DNA of 64,000 nt from Rhizobiales bacterium YIM 77505 (GTDB lineage: Bacteria > Pseudomonadota > Alphaproteobacteria > Rhizobiales > Beijerinckiaceae): positions 3,085,501 through 3,149,500 of the forward strand of contig JQNH01000001.1 in assembly GCA_000745135.1 (NCBI GenBank), read 5' to 3'. The notes below the pieces were generated by a model. It searched no databases and was not told where the DNA came from. It was given only the letters and a program-made list of their open reading frames with translations. Shown here piece by piece: positions 41,660 through 50,000 of this stretch (positions are counted from its first letter, which is position 1; the number at the start of each line of letters is the position of its first letter). The translations under genes were made by a program, and so were the position numbers.

Positions 41660-41726
41660 TCGGCAGATTTCAACGCTGCTGCTGCCGCCCTTATTCGGCA
41701 TCCCAGCACTAACCGCGAAGAAGCGC

Positions 41727-43466
41727 ATGACCATCAAGACTGACGCTCGAGCACCAAGCTTTGCGGAGCTGTTCACCCCCAAGCTCGTGACCATTCTCCG
41801 CGAGCGTTATGGCATCGCTGAACTCAAGGCCGATATCGTTGCCGGCCTGACTGTCGCGATCGTGGCTCTGCCGCTTTCGATGGCCATCGCGATCGCCTCC
41901 GGAGTGACGCCCGACCGAGGTCTCTACACGGCGATCGTCGGTGGGTTCGTGGTTTCCGCGCTCGGCGGTAGCCGGTTCCAAATCGGCGGCCCGGCTGGCG
42001 CATTCATCGTTTTGGTTGCCGCCACCGTCGAGCAACACGGGGTGGACGGACTCATCCTCGCCACCATGCTCTCGGGGCTCATTCTGCTCGCGGTCGGCTA
42101 CCTGCGACTCGGCACCTTCATCAAGTACATCCCCTATCCTGTCACGGTCGGGTTCACTGCTGGGATCGCGGTCATCATATTCGCCAGCCAGCTCAAGGAG
42201 CTGCTCGGCGTGACGTTGCCGGGCAAGGAGCCTGGGCCGTTCATCCCGAAGCTTGAAGCGCTCTTTGCGGCCTTGCCGACGATCAACCCCGCTGCGATGG
42301 CAGTCGCCGCCGTTTCAGTCGGCGTCATCATCCTTGCCCGGCGGTTGCGACCACACTGGCCGGCTTACCTGATCGCAGTCGGGCTAGCCGCAGCTCTGGC
42401 GACCGTCTTTGGGCTTTCGATCGAAACCATCGGCACTCGCTTCGGGGGTATCCCGCAAGCGCTGCCCGCCCCGCACCTTCCGGCGCTTTCGATGCAGAGG
42501 GTCCTCGAAGTCCTCCCGGCTGCCCTCTCATTCGCGCTCCTCGGGGGAATCGAGAGCCTACTCTCGGCGGTAGTGGCCGATAGCATGACCGGACGGCGTC
42601 ACCGCTCCAACTGCGAGCTAGTCGCCCAGGGCGCCGCTAATATCGCCTCGTCACTATTCGGGGGCATCTGCGTCACAGGAACCATCGCCCGGACGGCAAC
42701 AAATGTTCGTGCCGGCGCACGCGGCCCCGTTGCCGGGATGTTGCACTCCCTCTTCCTGCTCTTTTTCATGCTGCTGGCGGCGCCACTGGCGAGCTACATC
42801 CCACTCGCGGCGCTCGCGGCGGTTCTTGCCGTGGTGGCCTGGAACATGGCCGAGAAGCACGAATTTGCAACGCTCGTGCGGGCCTCGCGCGGCGATGCCG
42901 TCGTCCTTCTCGTCACGTTCGGTCTCGTCGTATTCCGAGACCTCACGGAAGGCATTCTGGTCGGCTTCGGCATTGGCGCGCTTCTCTTCCTTCACAGGAT
43001 GGCGCAAGCGGTGGAGGTCGAGCAGCCGCGACCGATTGTGGAGGAGGATCTGCCCGACACCGTCAATGGAAACGGCCGCGGTCCCTACGATGCGACGCTC
43101 GCCACGGATCCAGACCTGGTGGTTTACCGAATTTCCGGAGCATTCTTCTTCGGTGCCGCGGCCAACGTCGGAGCTGCGCTCGACCGCATCGGAGAGCATC
43201 CGAAAGCCTACGTCATCGACTTTTCTGCCGTGCCCATCCTCGATTCCACAGCCGCCGCAACGATCGACGGCTTTGCTCGCAAAGCGCACCGACACGGCGC
43301 CGCGGTCTACATAGCGGGTGCGCGCCCGGCTGTCCGGCGCGTGCTCCTCACGCACGGTGTACGTCCGCCCAACGCGAAATTCAGAAGCAATCTCGATGAG
43401 GCGGTTGCGGCTGCGCGGAGAGGAAGCGTCACGCCGGAGATCAACTCCGTGGCGCCGGCATCCTGA
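41727..43466 (+). CDS. SulP-family anion transporter (cassette E)
   Basis: A 579-residue SLC26/SulP carrier. The membrane part has ADIVAGLTVAIVALPLSMAIAIASGV and the QIGGPAGAFIVLVA signature; the last 130 residues form a STAS domain (VVYRISGAFFFGAAANVG, VIDFSAVPILDSTAAATID). Substrates of the family are sulfate, bicarbonate, chloride and other oxyanions. It is a full-length gene that ends 6 bases before the end of the convergent endolysin gene. Given the surrounding tolerance genes, uptake or exchange of sulfate or bicarbonate under stress is plausible; the substrate is not fixed by sequence. Confidence 0.92.
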   Translation: MTIKTDARAPSFAELFTPKLVTILRERYGIAELKADIVAGLTVAIVALPLSMAIAIASGVTPDRGLYTAIVGGFVVSALGGSRFQIGGPAGAFIVLVAATVEQHGVDGLILATMLSGLILLAVGYLRLGTFIKYIPYPVTVGFTAGIAVIIFASQLKELLGVTLPGKEPGPFIPKLEALFAALPTINPAAMAVAAVSVGVIILARRLRPHWPAYLIAVGLAAALATVFGLSIETIGTRFGGIPQALPAPHLPALSMQRVLEVLPAALSFALLGGIESLLSAVVADSMTGRRHRSNCELVAQGAANIASSLFGGICVTGTIARTATNVRAGARGPVAGMLHSLFLLFFMLLAAPLASYIPLAALAAVLAVVAWNMAEKHEFATLVRASRGDAVVLLVTFGLVVFRDLTEGILVGFGIGALLFLHRMAQAVEVEQPRPIVEEDLPDTVNGNGRGPYDATLATDPDLVVYRISGAFFFGAAANVGAALDRIGEHPKAYVIDFSAVPILDSTAAATIDGFARKAHRHGAAVYIAGARPAVRRVLLTHGVRPPNAKFRSNLDEAVAAARRGSVTPEINSVAPAS

Positions 43467-43472
43467 TCGGAG

Positions 43473-43991
43473 CTAAGCCGCCTTGGTGTCGCCAGCCGCG
43501 GCGCCACGAACGAGCTTCACCGGGCCTGCGCCGGCGGGAAGGGACACGTCCTTCGGCCAGCGGTAGGAGATCAGGCGCCCGCCCTCGCGGATGAGCCGGC
43601 TCTTCGGGAACCAGCCGCGCGAGACGCTGTCGTTCTGGTTGGCGCCGAGAAGGCGGATGTGGGTCGCGTCCTCACCCTCGTAGATCCCGACATGGCCCTG
43701 CCACGGGACGGGCGGTCGCGCGATCACGACGATGCAGCCGGGAACGGGGCGGTCGAGGCGGATGCCCCAGTCGAGGAACGAGCGGGCATTCGGACGCGAG
43801 GTGCCCGGGACGCCGGCGCGCGCGAGCCAGCCGTTGATGCCGATCGCGCACCAGGGCGTGGTCTCGTCCTTGACGTAGCCGAACCCGCCATCGCCGAAGA
43901 GCTTCAGGATGCGCTTGTTGTTGGCAGACCCTGGCAGCTCCTTGATGCCGAGGTCCTTCACCGCCTCGCGGTGCCACGCGGGCCAGTCCAT
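43473..43991 (-). CDS. Phage endolysin, NlpC/P60-like (TIGR02594 type)
   Basis: A 172-residue cell-wall hydrolase. TIGR02594-type landmarks: PWCAIGINGWLARAGV with nucleophile C48, ARSFLDWG, and GHVGIYEGEDATHIRLLGANQNDSV with the catalytic histidine. It would act with the holin-like and spanin-like genes at 40623-41193 but cassette E separates them. ATG 43991 begins the transcript; terminase small subunit lies upstream. No signal peptide, so it needs the holin. Confidence 0.88.
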   Translation of the reverse strand: MDWPAWHREAVKDLGIKELPGSANNKRILKLFGDGGFGYVKDETTPWCAIGINGWLARAGVPGTSRPNARSFLDWGIRLDRPVPGCIVVIARPPVPWQGHVGIYEGEDATHIRLLGANQNDSVSRGWFPKSRLIREGGRLISYRWPKDVSLPAGAGPVKLVRGAAAGDTKAA

Positions 43992-44068
43992 CGTGTTCTC
44001 CAGGGTTCAGGAAAGAAGCGGCCCTCGTCGGGCCGTGCGACTGGCCGAGGCCGGAGCCGCGAAAACGA

Positions 44069-44641
44069 TCACGTCGGTCCGACGAGCTCTTCGAGCGCCT
44101 GGCGCACCTCGCGATCAATGAGGTCGAAGCAGGCGCGCTCGTCGGGCTCCGCAGCGACAAGCGGGGCGAGGCGCGAGGCGATGTTGAGCAGCGCGTCGCG
44201 GACGATCCGCGCCTTGTTGAATGCGGCGACCTTCACCTCGTTGCCGTCGACGAACTTGCCGGCTTCGACCTTCGCCTTCAGCTCGAGGAGCTTGCCCTTC
44301 TCGACCTCGGTCTTAGTCCGGGCCCTGAGAAGCAGCGTCGGCAGATCGGAACCGCCGGGCGCGGTCCGGCCGGCGAGATCGCTTCCGGTCCTAGGGGGCG
44401 TCGGAGCCGGGCGGAGCGATGAAGCTGCAACGGAGCGGGCCGGTGAGGGCGTACAGGACGGAACTGTTCGCTTTGCGATACGCGCCGGCTCGCGCGTTGC
44501 TGCGAGGATACGGTCGGCCTCTTCGGCATCAATGCGACCGTCGGCGTCGGTCGGGAGCTTGCCGTCACGCACCAGCCGGCTGACGTAGGAGCCGGAGACG
44601 CCGATGCGTTGCGCGTACTGACGCGCCGAGAGCCGGGGCAT
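44069..44641 (-). CDS. Terminase small subunit (Nu1-like)
   Basis: A 190-residue protein with a winged helix-turn-helix at the N-terminus (LSARQYAQRIGVSGSYVSRLVRDGKLP), typical of Nu1-type small subunits, a disordered Pro/Ala linker and a C-terminal helical region (LLRARTKTEVEKGKLLELKAKVEAG, KARIVRDALLNIASRLAPLVAAEPDE) for the large-subunit interface. It recognises the packaging site. Its own upstream gap holds six GTGAAC elements that could be its targets. Confidence 0.85.
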   Translation of the reverse strand: MPRLSARQYAQRIGVSGSYVSRLVRDGKLPTDADGRIDAEEADRILAATREPARIAKRTVPSCTPSPARSVAASSLRPAPTPPRTGSDLAGRTAPGGSDLPTLLLRARTKTEVEKGKLLELKAKVEAGKFVDGNEVKVAAFNKARIVRDALLNIASRLAPLVAAEPDERACFDLIDREVRQALEELVGPT

Positions 44642-44652
44642 CGTCGGCCCCC

Positions 44653-44808
44653 GTGAACCTGAGGTCCGTGTGAACTTCGAGCCGGGAAGGCGTGAACCGG
44701 AGGCGTGGTTTACATGGCTCGCTGTTCACACCCGGCACGGCCGCAAACCCTTGCTGGTGCGGCGAAAGCGGACGCAAGCGGGATAATGTGAACCTGCCGG
44801 TGTGAACC
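44653..44808. repeat. Cluster of six GTGAAC elements upstream of terS (candidate cosB)
   Basis: GTGAAC occurs at 44653, 44670, 44692, 44788 and 44802 on the + strand and inverted at 44724-44729. Four of the direct copies read GTGAACC. They lie within 156 bp in the only long gene-free gap of the prophage, immediately upstream of the Nu1-like gene, where lambda has its cos/cosB site. A cohesive-end nick site could not be identified. Confidence 0.6.
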
Positions 44809-45037
44809 AAGTTGCGCGGGCTGCCGGTAGCGAACTCTCGCGCCTGTGCCGCCCGCTTACGATATGCGCCGGGGAGGAACCGCGATGCCGCGGCCCGGGC
44901 GATCGCTTGCCCATCTCCGGGCCATGGAGAAACGCTAGGACTTGCATCGGCCGTCCGTCAATTCGAAACGGATCGCCGCGTGCACTTTGCCTGCAAGGCA
45001 TTGTTACTACGGAAGAATATCGATTGCAGTCGACTTC
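44809..45037. other. Gene-free remainder of the terS-higA gap
   Basis: No open frame with coding character. It continues from the GTGAAC cluster and may hold the cos nicking site. The last 100 bases are somewhat less GC-rich (GAAGAATATCGATTG). Nothing else recognised. Confidence 0.4.
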
Positions 45038-45361
45038 CTATGCCGCTTTGGGCGCGCGCGTCGCACGCGGCTTCCGCTTCGGCCGGACGACGATCGCCAC
45101 CTCCTGATCGAGCCGGCGCACGCAGCGCAGCAGGCGCTCAAGCGAGAAGCGCTCGACCTTGCCGTTCACGATCGCGGACACGTCGGATTGCGCGAGCCCG
45201 AGAGCGTCTCCTGCCTTCGCCTGCGTCAGGCGGCGGCGCTTCAGAAGGGCGCGGATTTCCCGGACGAGCTGCGCTTTGAGCAGTTCTTCCTCCGGCTTCT
45301 CGAAGCCGAGATCGGCGAAGACGTTCCCGCTGCTCGGGGTGACGGCGACATCCTTGCTCAT
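45038..45361 (-). CDS. higA: HigA-like antitoxin (XRE)
   Basis: A 107-residue XRE protein of the phage-type HigA/gp49 family: LVREIRALLKRRRLTQAKAGDALGLAQSDVSAIVNGKVERFSLERLLRCVRRLDQEV. The basic C-terminus KRKPRATRAPKAA may add DNA contacts. Its start overlaps the toxin stop by 4 bases, and the toxin gene comes first, as is usual in HigBA. It neutralises HigB and represses its own promoter. Confidence 0.88.
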   Translation of the reverse strand: MSKDVAVTPSSGNVFADLGFEKPEEELLKAQLVREIRALLKRRRLTQAKAGDALGLAQSDVSAIVNGKVERFSLERLLRCVRRLDQEVAIVVRPKRKPRATRAPKAA

Positions 45362-45729
45362 GGCCGCTTTCCTTTCATTGCTTCCCGGTGGTGCGCCTCG
45401 GCCGCCTTGAGCCTCGTCCTCACCACCTCGATGTCGTGCCGTGGGGTCGCGCGCCCCTTCTTCGACTTCTTCTGGAAGGCATGGAGCACGTAGACCGCCC
45501 CGGCGAACTTCACGGTGTAGACCGCCCGGAAGGTGTCGCCGTCATGATCGTCCACGACCTCCAGCACGCCGCGCCCGCCGAAGCCCTGGAGCGCCTTCGC
45601 CCGGGGATGCTCTCCGCCGCGCTGCGCGTCATCGAGCGCCTGACCCATGACGCGCCGCACCTCGGCCGGGAACCCGCGCAGGTCGTCGAGCGACCAACCG
45701 ATCCAGACGAGCGGCTTCAGAGCTTCCAT
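45358..45729 (-). CDS. higB: HigB-like RelE/ParE-family toxin
   Basis: A 123-residue toxin of the phage-derived gp49/HigB group: LVWIGWSLDDLRGFPAEVRRVMGQALDDAQRGG, then FRAVYTVKFAGAVYVLHAFQKKSKKG, the canonical RelE-fold strand with catalytic basic residues, and TPRHDIEVVRTRLKAAE. Such toxins cleave mRNA on ribosomes. It heads the toxin-antitoxin operon and would stabilise the prophage or act against other phages. Confidence 0.9.
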   Translation of the reverse strand: MEALKPLVWIGWSLDDLRGFPAEVRRVMGQALDDAQRGGEHPRAKALQGFGGRGVLEVVDDHDGDTFRAVYTVKFAGAVYVLHAFQKKSKKGRATPRHDIEVVRTRLKAAEAHHREAMKGKRP

Positions 45730-45738
45730 CTGCGATCC

Positions 45739-45758
45739 TTATAGCAGTACTGCGATAA
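45739..45758. promoter_or_regulatory. HigA operator candidate
   Basis: TTATAGCAG and CTGCGATAA flank a TA centre, matching as an inverted repeat in 8 of 9 positions. It lies 10 bases upstream of higB, where HigA-type antitoxins bind to repress their own operon. Confidence 0.6.
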
Positions 45759-45777
45759 CAACGCCACCCCCGAGGTC

Positions 45778-46326
45778 TCACGCGCATCGCCGTCGCTCAC
45801 CGTCGCGGTAGCCGTAGTGCTTCGCGAGCACGCCGAGCGCGGCGACGAGTATGCCCTGCGCGCTCTCCTGTCTTACCGGCCTTCCGCCCCAGCCTTGCCG
45901 GAGTGCCCATTCGCGCAGAGACGTCTGCAGGCCGACCACGAACCAGATGCAGGAGCCTGCCGGCGATCCTGGCCCGCCAAGCGCATCGAGCGCCCTTGCG
46001 ACGCGCTCGCGCGCCCCGACCTGCGCGTCCGTCAGGTCGCCGGTGCCCCTCGTTCCGGGCGGCTGCGCCAGGACCAGCGACGCCGAGGGCATGCGGTCGA
46101 GGCTCGCGATGGTGAAGGCCGCCTGGAAGTCGCGGGCAGCGTCGTGCATGGCCTGGGTGATGTTGCCGGCATCGAGCATCAGTCGCAACGTGTCGACCGT
46201 GCGGTGGTGCGTCACCTGGACGCCCTCGGGGTCGCGCTCGGTCACTCGGCGGGTCGTGAGCCCGGGCGGCTTGAACCCCGGCTTGGCGAGGCTGACCTCC
46301 TTCGAGCGCTTGCTCTTCCTGCTCAT
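45778..46326 (-). CDS. DUF6456-like phage protein
   Basis: A 182-residue protein with a basic N-terminus (SRKSKRSKEVSLAKPGFKPPGL) and the strongly conserved C-terminal block WFVVGLQTSLREWALRQGWGGRPVRQESAQGILVAALGVLAKHYGY, which I assign to DUF6456. These proteins occur next to phage replication genes and as host regulators. ATG 46326 overlaps the next gene by 4 bases. Probable DNA-associated role; exact function unknown. Confidence 0.75.
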   Translation of the reverse strand: MSRKSKRSKEVSLAKPGFKPPGLTTRRVTERDPEGVQVTHHRTVDTLRLMLDAGNITQAMHDAARDFQAAFTIASLDRMPSASLVLAQPPGTRGTGDLTDAQVGARERVARALDALGGPGSPAGSCIWFVVGLQTSLREWALRQGWGGRPVRQESAQGILVAALGVLAKHYGYRDGERRRCA

Positions 46327-46541
46327 CGGGAGGCTCCCTTGATCGGTTCGCCATAGAGGCGGTTCGCTTCGTTGGTGACGGCCTGACGCAGCCACTCGTC
46401 GCGGATGCGATCGATGGCGAGGACGGCGACGCGCTGCTCCATCCAGGCGCGCCGTCGCATCAGGAAGAGCTCGGTCTCGGAGGTGGGCGCGTGGGGTACG
46501 AGCCGCCCGAGCGCGCAGCGGGGGAGAGCCGGCGCGCTCAT
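46323..46541 (-). CDS. Small phage protein, unknown function
   Basis: A 72-residue protein (ELFLMRRRAWMEQRVAVLAIDRIRDEWLRQAVTNEANRLYGEP), mostly helical. Both ends overlap neighbouring genes by 4 bases (ATGA), which supports real translation. No family recognised. Confidence 0.65.
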   Translation of the reverse strand: MSAPALPRCALGRLVPHAPTSETELFLMRRRAWMEQRVAVLAIDRIRDEWLRQAVTNEANRLYGEPIKGASR

Positions 46542-47083
46542 GCCTGCCCCCGACGGTTCGCGATCACCCAGTGCAGAAGCGCGAGGGCGTCGGCCTCGTT
46601 GTCGTCAGCCGGCGAGAAGCCGAGCCGCCTCACGGCCGCGATCACGTCCGCCTTGGAGGCGTTGCCCTTGCCGGTCGCGAAGCGCTTGATGGTGCCGACC
46701 GGCACGCCCTCGTAGGGAATGGCGCGCTCCTCGCACCAGGTGGTGAGGGTCGCGAGGAATCCGCCATAGACCTGGGCGGCGATCGTGCCCGCGTGAGCGC
46801 GCACCTCCTCGAACCAGACGCCTTCAAGATGAGCGGAGGCCCGGATTTCCGAGAGCCAGCGGCCGAAGCGCAGGAAACCCATCCCGCCGCCCTCAAAGCG
46901 CCCGGGCTTGAGAGCGAGGGTGCCGGACACGATCGGGCCGGCGCTCGGCTTCAGCGCCCATCCGGTGGACGAGCCGAGGTCGAGGGCGAGGAAAGCGCCC
47001 GAGGCGACGTGAGCGTGCGCGACGGCGAGGCGAGCGGGGGCGTTCGCATCCGCTTCGGGATGCGCGATAGTTGCGGCGATCAT
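46538..47083 (-). CDS. RuvC-like Holliday-junction nuclease
   Basis: A 181-residue protein with the RNase H/RuvC fold: first strand FLALDLGSSTGWAL with catalytic D35, VWFEEV with the second acid, and C-terminal DDNEADALALL with the last acids. Phage RuvC-type enzymes resolve branched DNA before packaging. It has an adequate GAGGACC ribosome site before ATG 47083. Its 5' end overlaps the open tail of the primase frame by about 190 bases. Confidence 0.88.
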   Translation of the reverse strand: MIAATIAHPEADANAPARLAVAHAHVASGAFLALDLGSSTGWALKPSAGPIVSGTLALKPGRFEGGGMGFLRFGRWLSEIRASAHLEGVWFEEVRAHAGTIAAQVYGGFLATLTTWCEERAIPYEGVPVGTIKRFATGKGNASKADVIAAVRRLGFSPADDNEADALALLHWVIANRRGQA

Positions 47084-50000
47084 GATGGTCCTCGTGGAGC
47101 GTTGTGGTCGCGGGGCGGTGGCTTGACGTGTTTGGCGACCGATGGGCCGCCGTCCCGCTCATGGGCTTGGACGTGTGCCCGGACTCGCAGACAGGCGGGC
47201 CTCGGCAAGCGAGCGCGCGATGTGACCGCCGCGGAGGCATGGGAGGTTGTGGGAGGTTCGGATTTCCAACCTCCCCGCCGTAAGCCGTTGATGCATCGAG
47301 CTTTGGGGAGGTTGGGGAGGTTTGGGAGGTTCTCGCGGCCCTTACACATGCGCGCGCATGTGCGTGATGATGGAAAAAGACACGCATGCGTAAGGCGAAA
47401 ACTACCTCCCCAACCTCCCAAACCTCCCCTTCGCCTCTGAATTCAATGACTTGGCCGGTGGGAGGTTGATTGGGCCTACCTCCCATACCTCCCACGCTCT
47501 CGAAGCTTTCGCGGCCGTCCGACGCGTCATCATCGACATGCGGCCCGGTCGCCGCCGTCGTGACCACGACCAGGCGCCAGCGGCGCGCCTGGTGGACGAT
47601 GCGGCCGGCGCTGATCTTCAGACGCACGTGTCCGACCAGGAACACGCGATCGGAGTTCTCCGAGAGGATGCGGCCGAGCCGCGTGCGGCGCGCCTGCTCG
47701 CTGCCATCGCCGAGCGCGAGCGGCGGGTCGATCTCCTCTGTGAGCGCGATGAGGTCCGCGGTCCCGACCTCGCCGATGCCGTGTCGATCCCACCAGAGGC
47801 CGACGAAGGCGCGCACCGTCGCCTCGCGGTCGTCGACCCGGTCGTAGAGATCCTGCAGGTTGGCGAGAAAGCCGCCGACGCCGGCCACCTCCATGATGCC
47901 GCCGAGGATGCGCGACCACGCCTCGAAGCTGCCGAGCGTCTTGCGTCCAGACGGCCGCCCCTCGGCGACCCAGGCGCTCACGATCGTGAGGACCGCCTCG
48001 ACGAGCGCCTTGCGGTTCTCGCCGATCCAATTGAGGAGCTCGGGGTGGCGGAAGCCGGAGCGCCGCCACGGCTGGTCGGTCTGCGCGTCGAGGCGGATGC
48101 GGACGGTGCGGCGCGCGATCTCGTTCGAGAGGCTCGGGTTGTTGCCGGTCGCCACCCAGGCGCACCGCACCGGCAGGCGCGCAATCTCGGAGCGCTGCAG
48201 GAGCCGGTCCTCCCAGATCGTCGCCGTGATGGCGGCCGCAAGGGAGGCGGAGTCGAGCTCGCCGCGGATGTTGTCGAGGAGGACGATCGTCGGCGTCTCG
48301 AGGAGCTTCGAGGTGATGCGCTTGCGCCATTCCTCGTCGTCGCGCCCCGCCACCATGATGTTGGCGCGTGCGCCGGTCGCGATCATCGCGACCGCCTCGA
48401 CGACGAGCGTGCCGCCGGTGCCGGCGGCCGGCTTCTCGACGAGGTGAAGCGGTGTCGGCCCGGAGATCATCGGGCGCACGAACGGGAGGAGGAGGAGCGC
48501 CAGCGCGTGCACGCGCTCCGCATCCGAGACGAAAGGGAACTCGCCGAACACCTCCTCGAGCACGAAGTCGCGGGCGATCGCCACAGCGGCGGGATCGGGG
48601 CGCGGGGGCACATGGATGCGGTCGAGGCCCCGCGGGAGGTCGAGGAAGAGGCCTGTCTCGGCGTGGTAGCCGGGCGTCGCGACAAGATCGCCCGAAGGGC
48701 CGAACACCGGCGTGGTGATGACGCCCGAAAGGTACGGCACCTCCGGCTCGGGTGTCGCCAGGATGTGCCGGATCACGCGCACCGGGGGATAGTCATGCGC
48801 GAGCGCGGCCTTGCCGCGCTGGCGGCGCCAGTCCGCGATCTCGGCGAGCACGACGCCCATACGCGGCTCGGTCAGCACCACGGTGTGCGGATGGCCGAAG
48901 GCGTCGCGCTCGAGCCAGACGAGATCGGCGCCGACCCGGAAGACGCTCGGGTTGCGCTCGTTCAGGGCGAGGATGAGATCCCAGGTGCTGCGGGCGATGC
49001 GCTTGAGGTCGAGGTCGTCGGCGCGCAGCACGGGCCGATTGCCGTCCGGCCCGACGAAGCCGACCGGCAGGTTCGGGACGAACGGCAACGTGAGCTGCGC
49101 GTCGGCGTCATCGATCGGCTCTGGGCCGGGGGATGATGTCGGTTCCGCACCGAACGGCATCGCGGCCTCGACGATTGCGCGGACGGGGTCGGGGCCATCG
49201 CGCAGCAGGACATCATTGAAGTCGTCGCCGGCGCTTGGCGGACAGGCGATGAAGACCTTGCGTCCTTCGATCAGCCGGCCCGCCAGGGCGCGGGCGGCGT
49301 CCAACCCGGCGCCGCCGGGATCGTGATCAGCGCAGATCACCACGCGCGCGATGCCGTCGGGCAGACTGAGCTCCGCCAGGTTACCGGCCGAGAGAGCAGC
49401 CCACATCGGCAGCGCCGGACAGGCGGTCATGACGGCGAGCGCGGTCTCGATCCCTTCCGCTAGCCCAACCAGCCCATCGGCCGGTTCGGCGAGGCGCACG
49501 GTTCCGCCATGGATCTCGCCGAGGGCCATGCGAGGCTTCGGCACCGGCGCCTTCGCGGCGCCGTCGAGCGCCAGATAGGTCCGGTGCACGCCGAGCACCG
49601 TTCCGGCTGGGTCGCGTACGACGCCGATCATGCCGGGCCAGCCCGTCTTCGTGTCGAAGTGCGTGAGGTCCGGCGCGAAGCGCAGGTCGTCGCTCGCCGG
49701 AACCGCAAGCCCACGGCTGCGCAGCCAGGTCTCCGCGACGGTGCCGGCGAGCGGAGCGGCGCGCGCAAGGATGTGCCGGATCTCGGTCGCGACCGCAGTC
49801 TCGCGGGCGGCGCTCGAGCGGGTTGCCGCCGTGACGTTCTCCCGGGCTCGCGTACCCGCGCTCGCTCCGGCGACGCCGGTCAGCTCGCTTGCGTAGGCGA
49901 AGAGGTCGCGGCCCGTGAGCCCGATTGCATGCTCGAGCGCGGAGAGCGGGCCGCCCGATCCCGAACCGTCGAAGTCGATCCAGTCCCCGGCCTTGGCTCC

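Noticed and set aside
44809-45037. Additional gene between terS and higA
   Set aside because: No frame with a plausible start, ribosome site and codon pattern; only noise-like frames of under 110 residues.
47080-47421. 113-aa - strand ORF in the iteron region
   Set aside because: It arises from repeated NLPNLP-type reading of the GGGAGGTT array and overlaps the primase frame; no independent support.
47241-47493. CRISPR array
   Set aside because: Repeats are 8-9 bp, in both orientations, irregularly spaced and without spacers of constant length; no cas genes except a Cas4-like phage nuclease.
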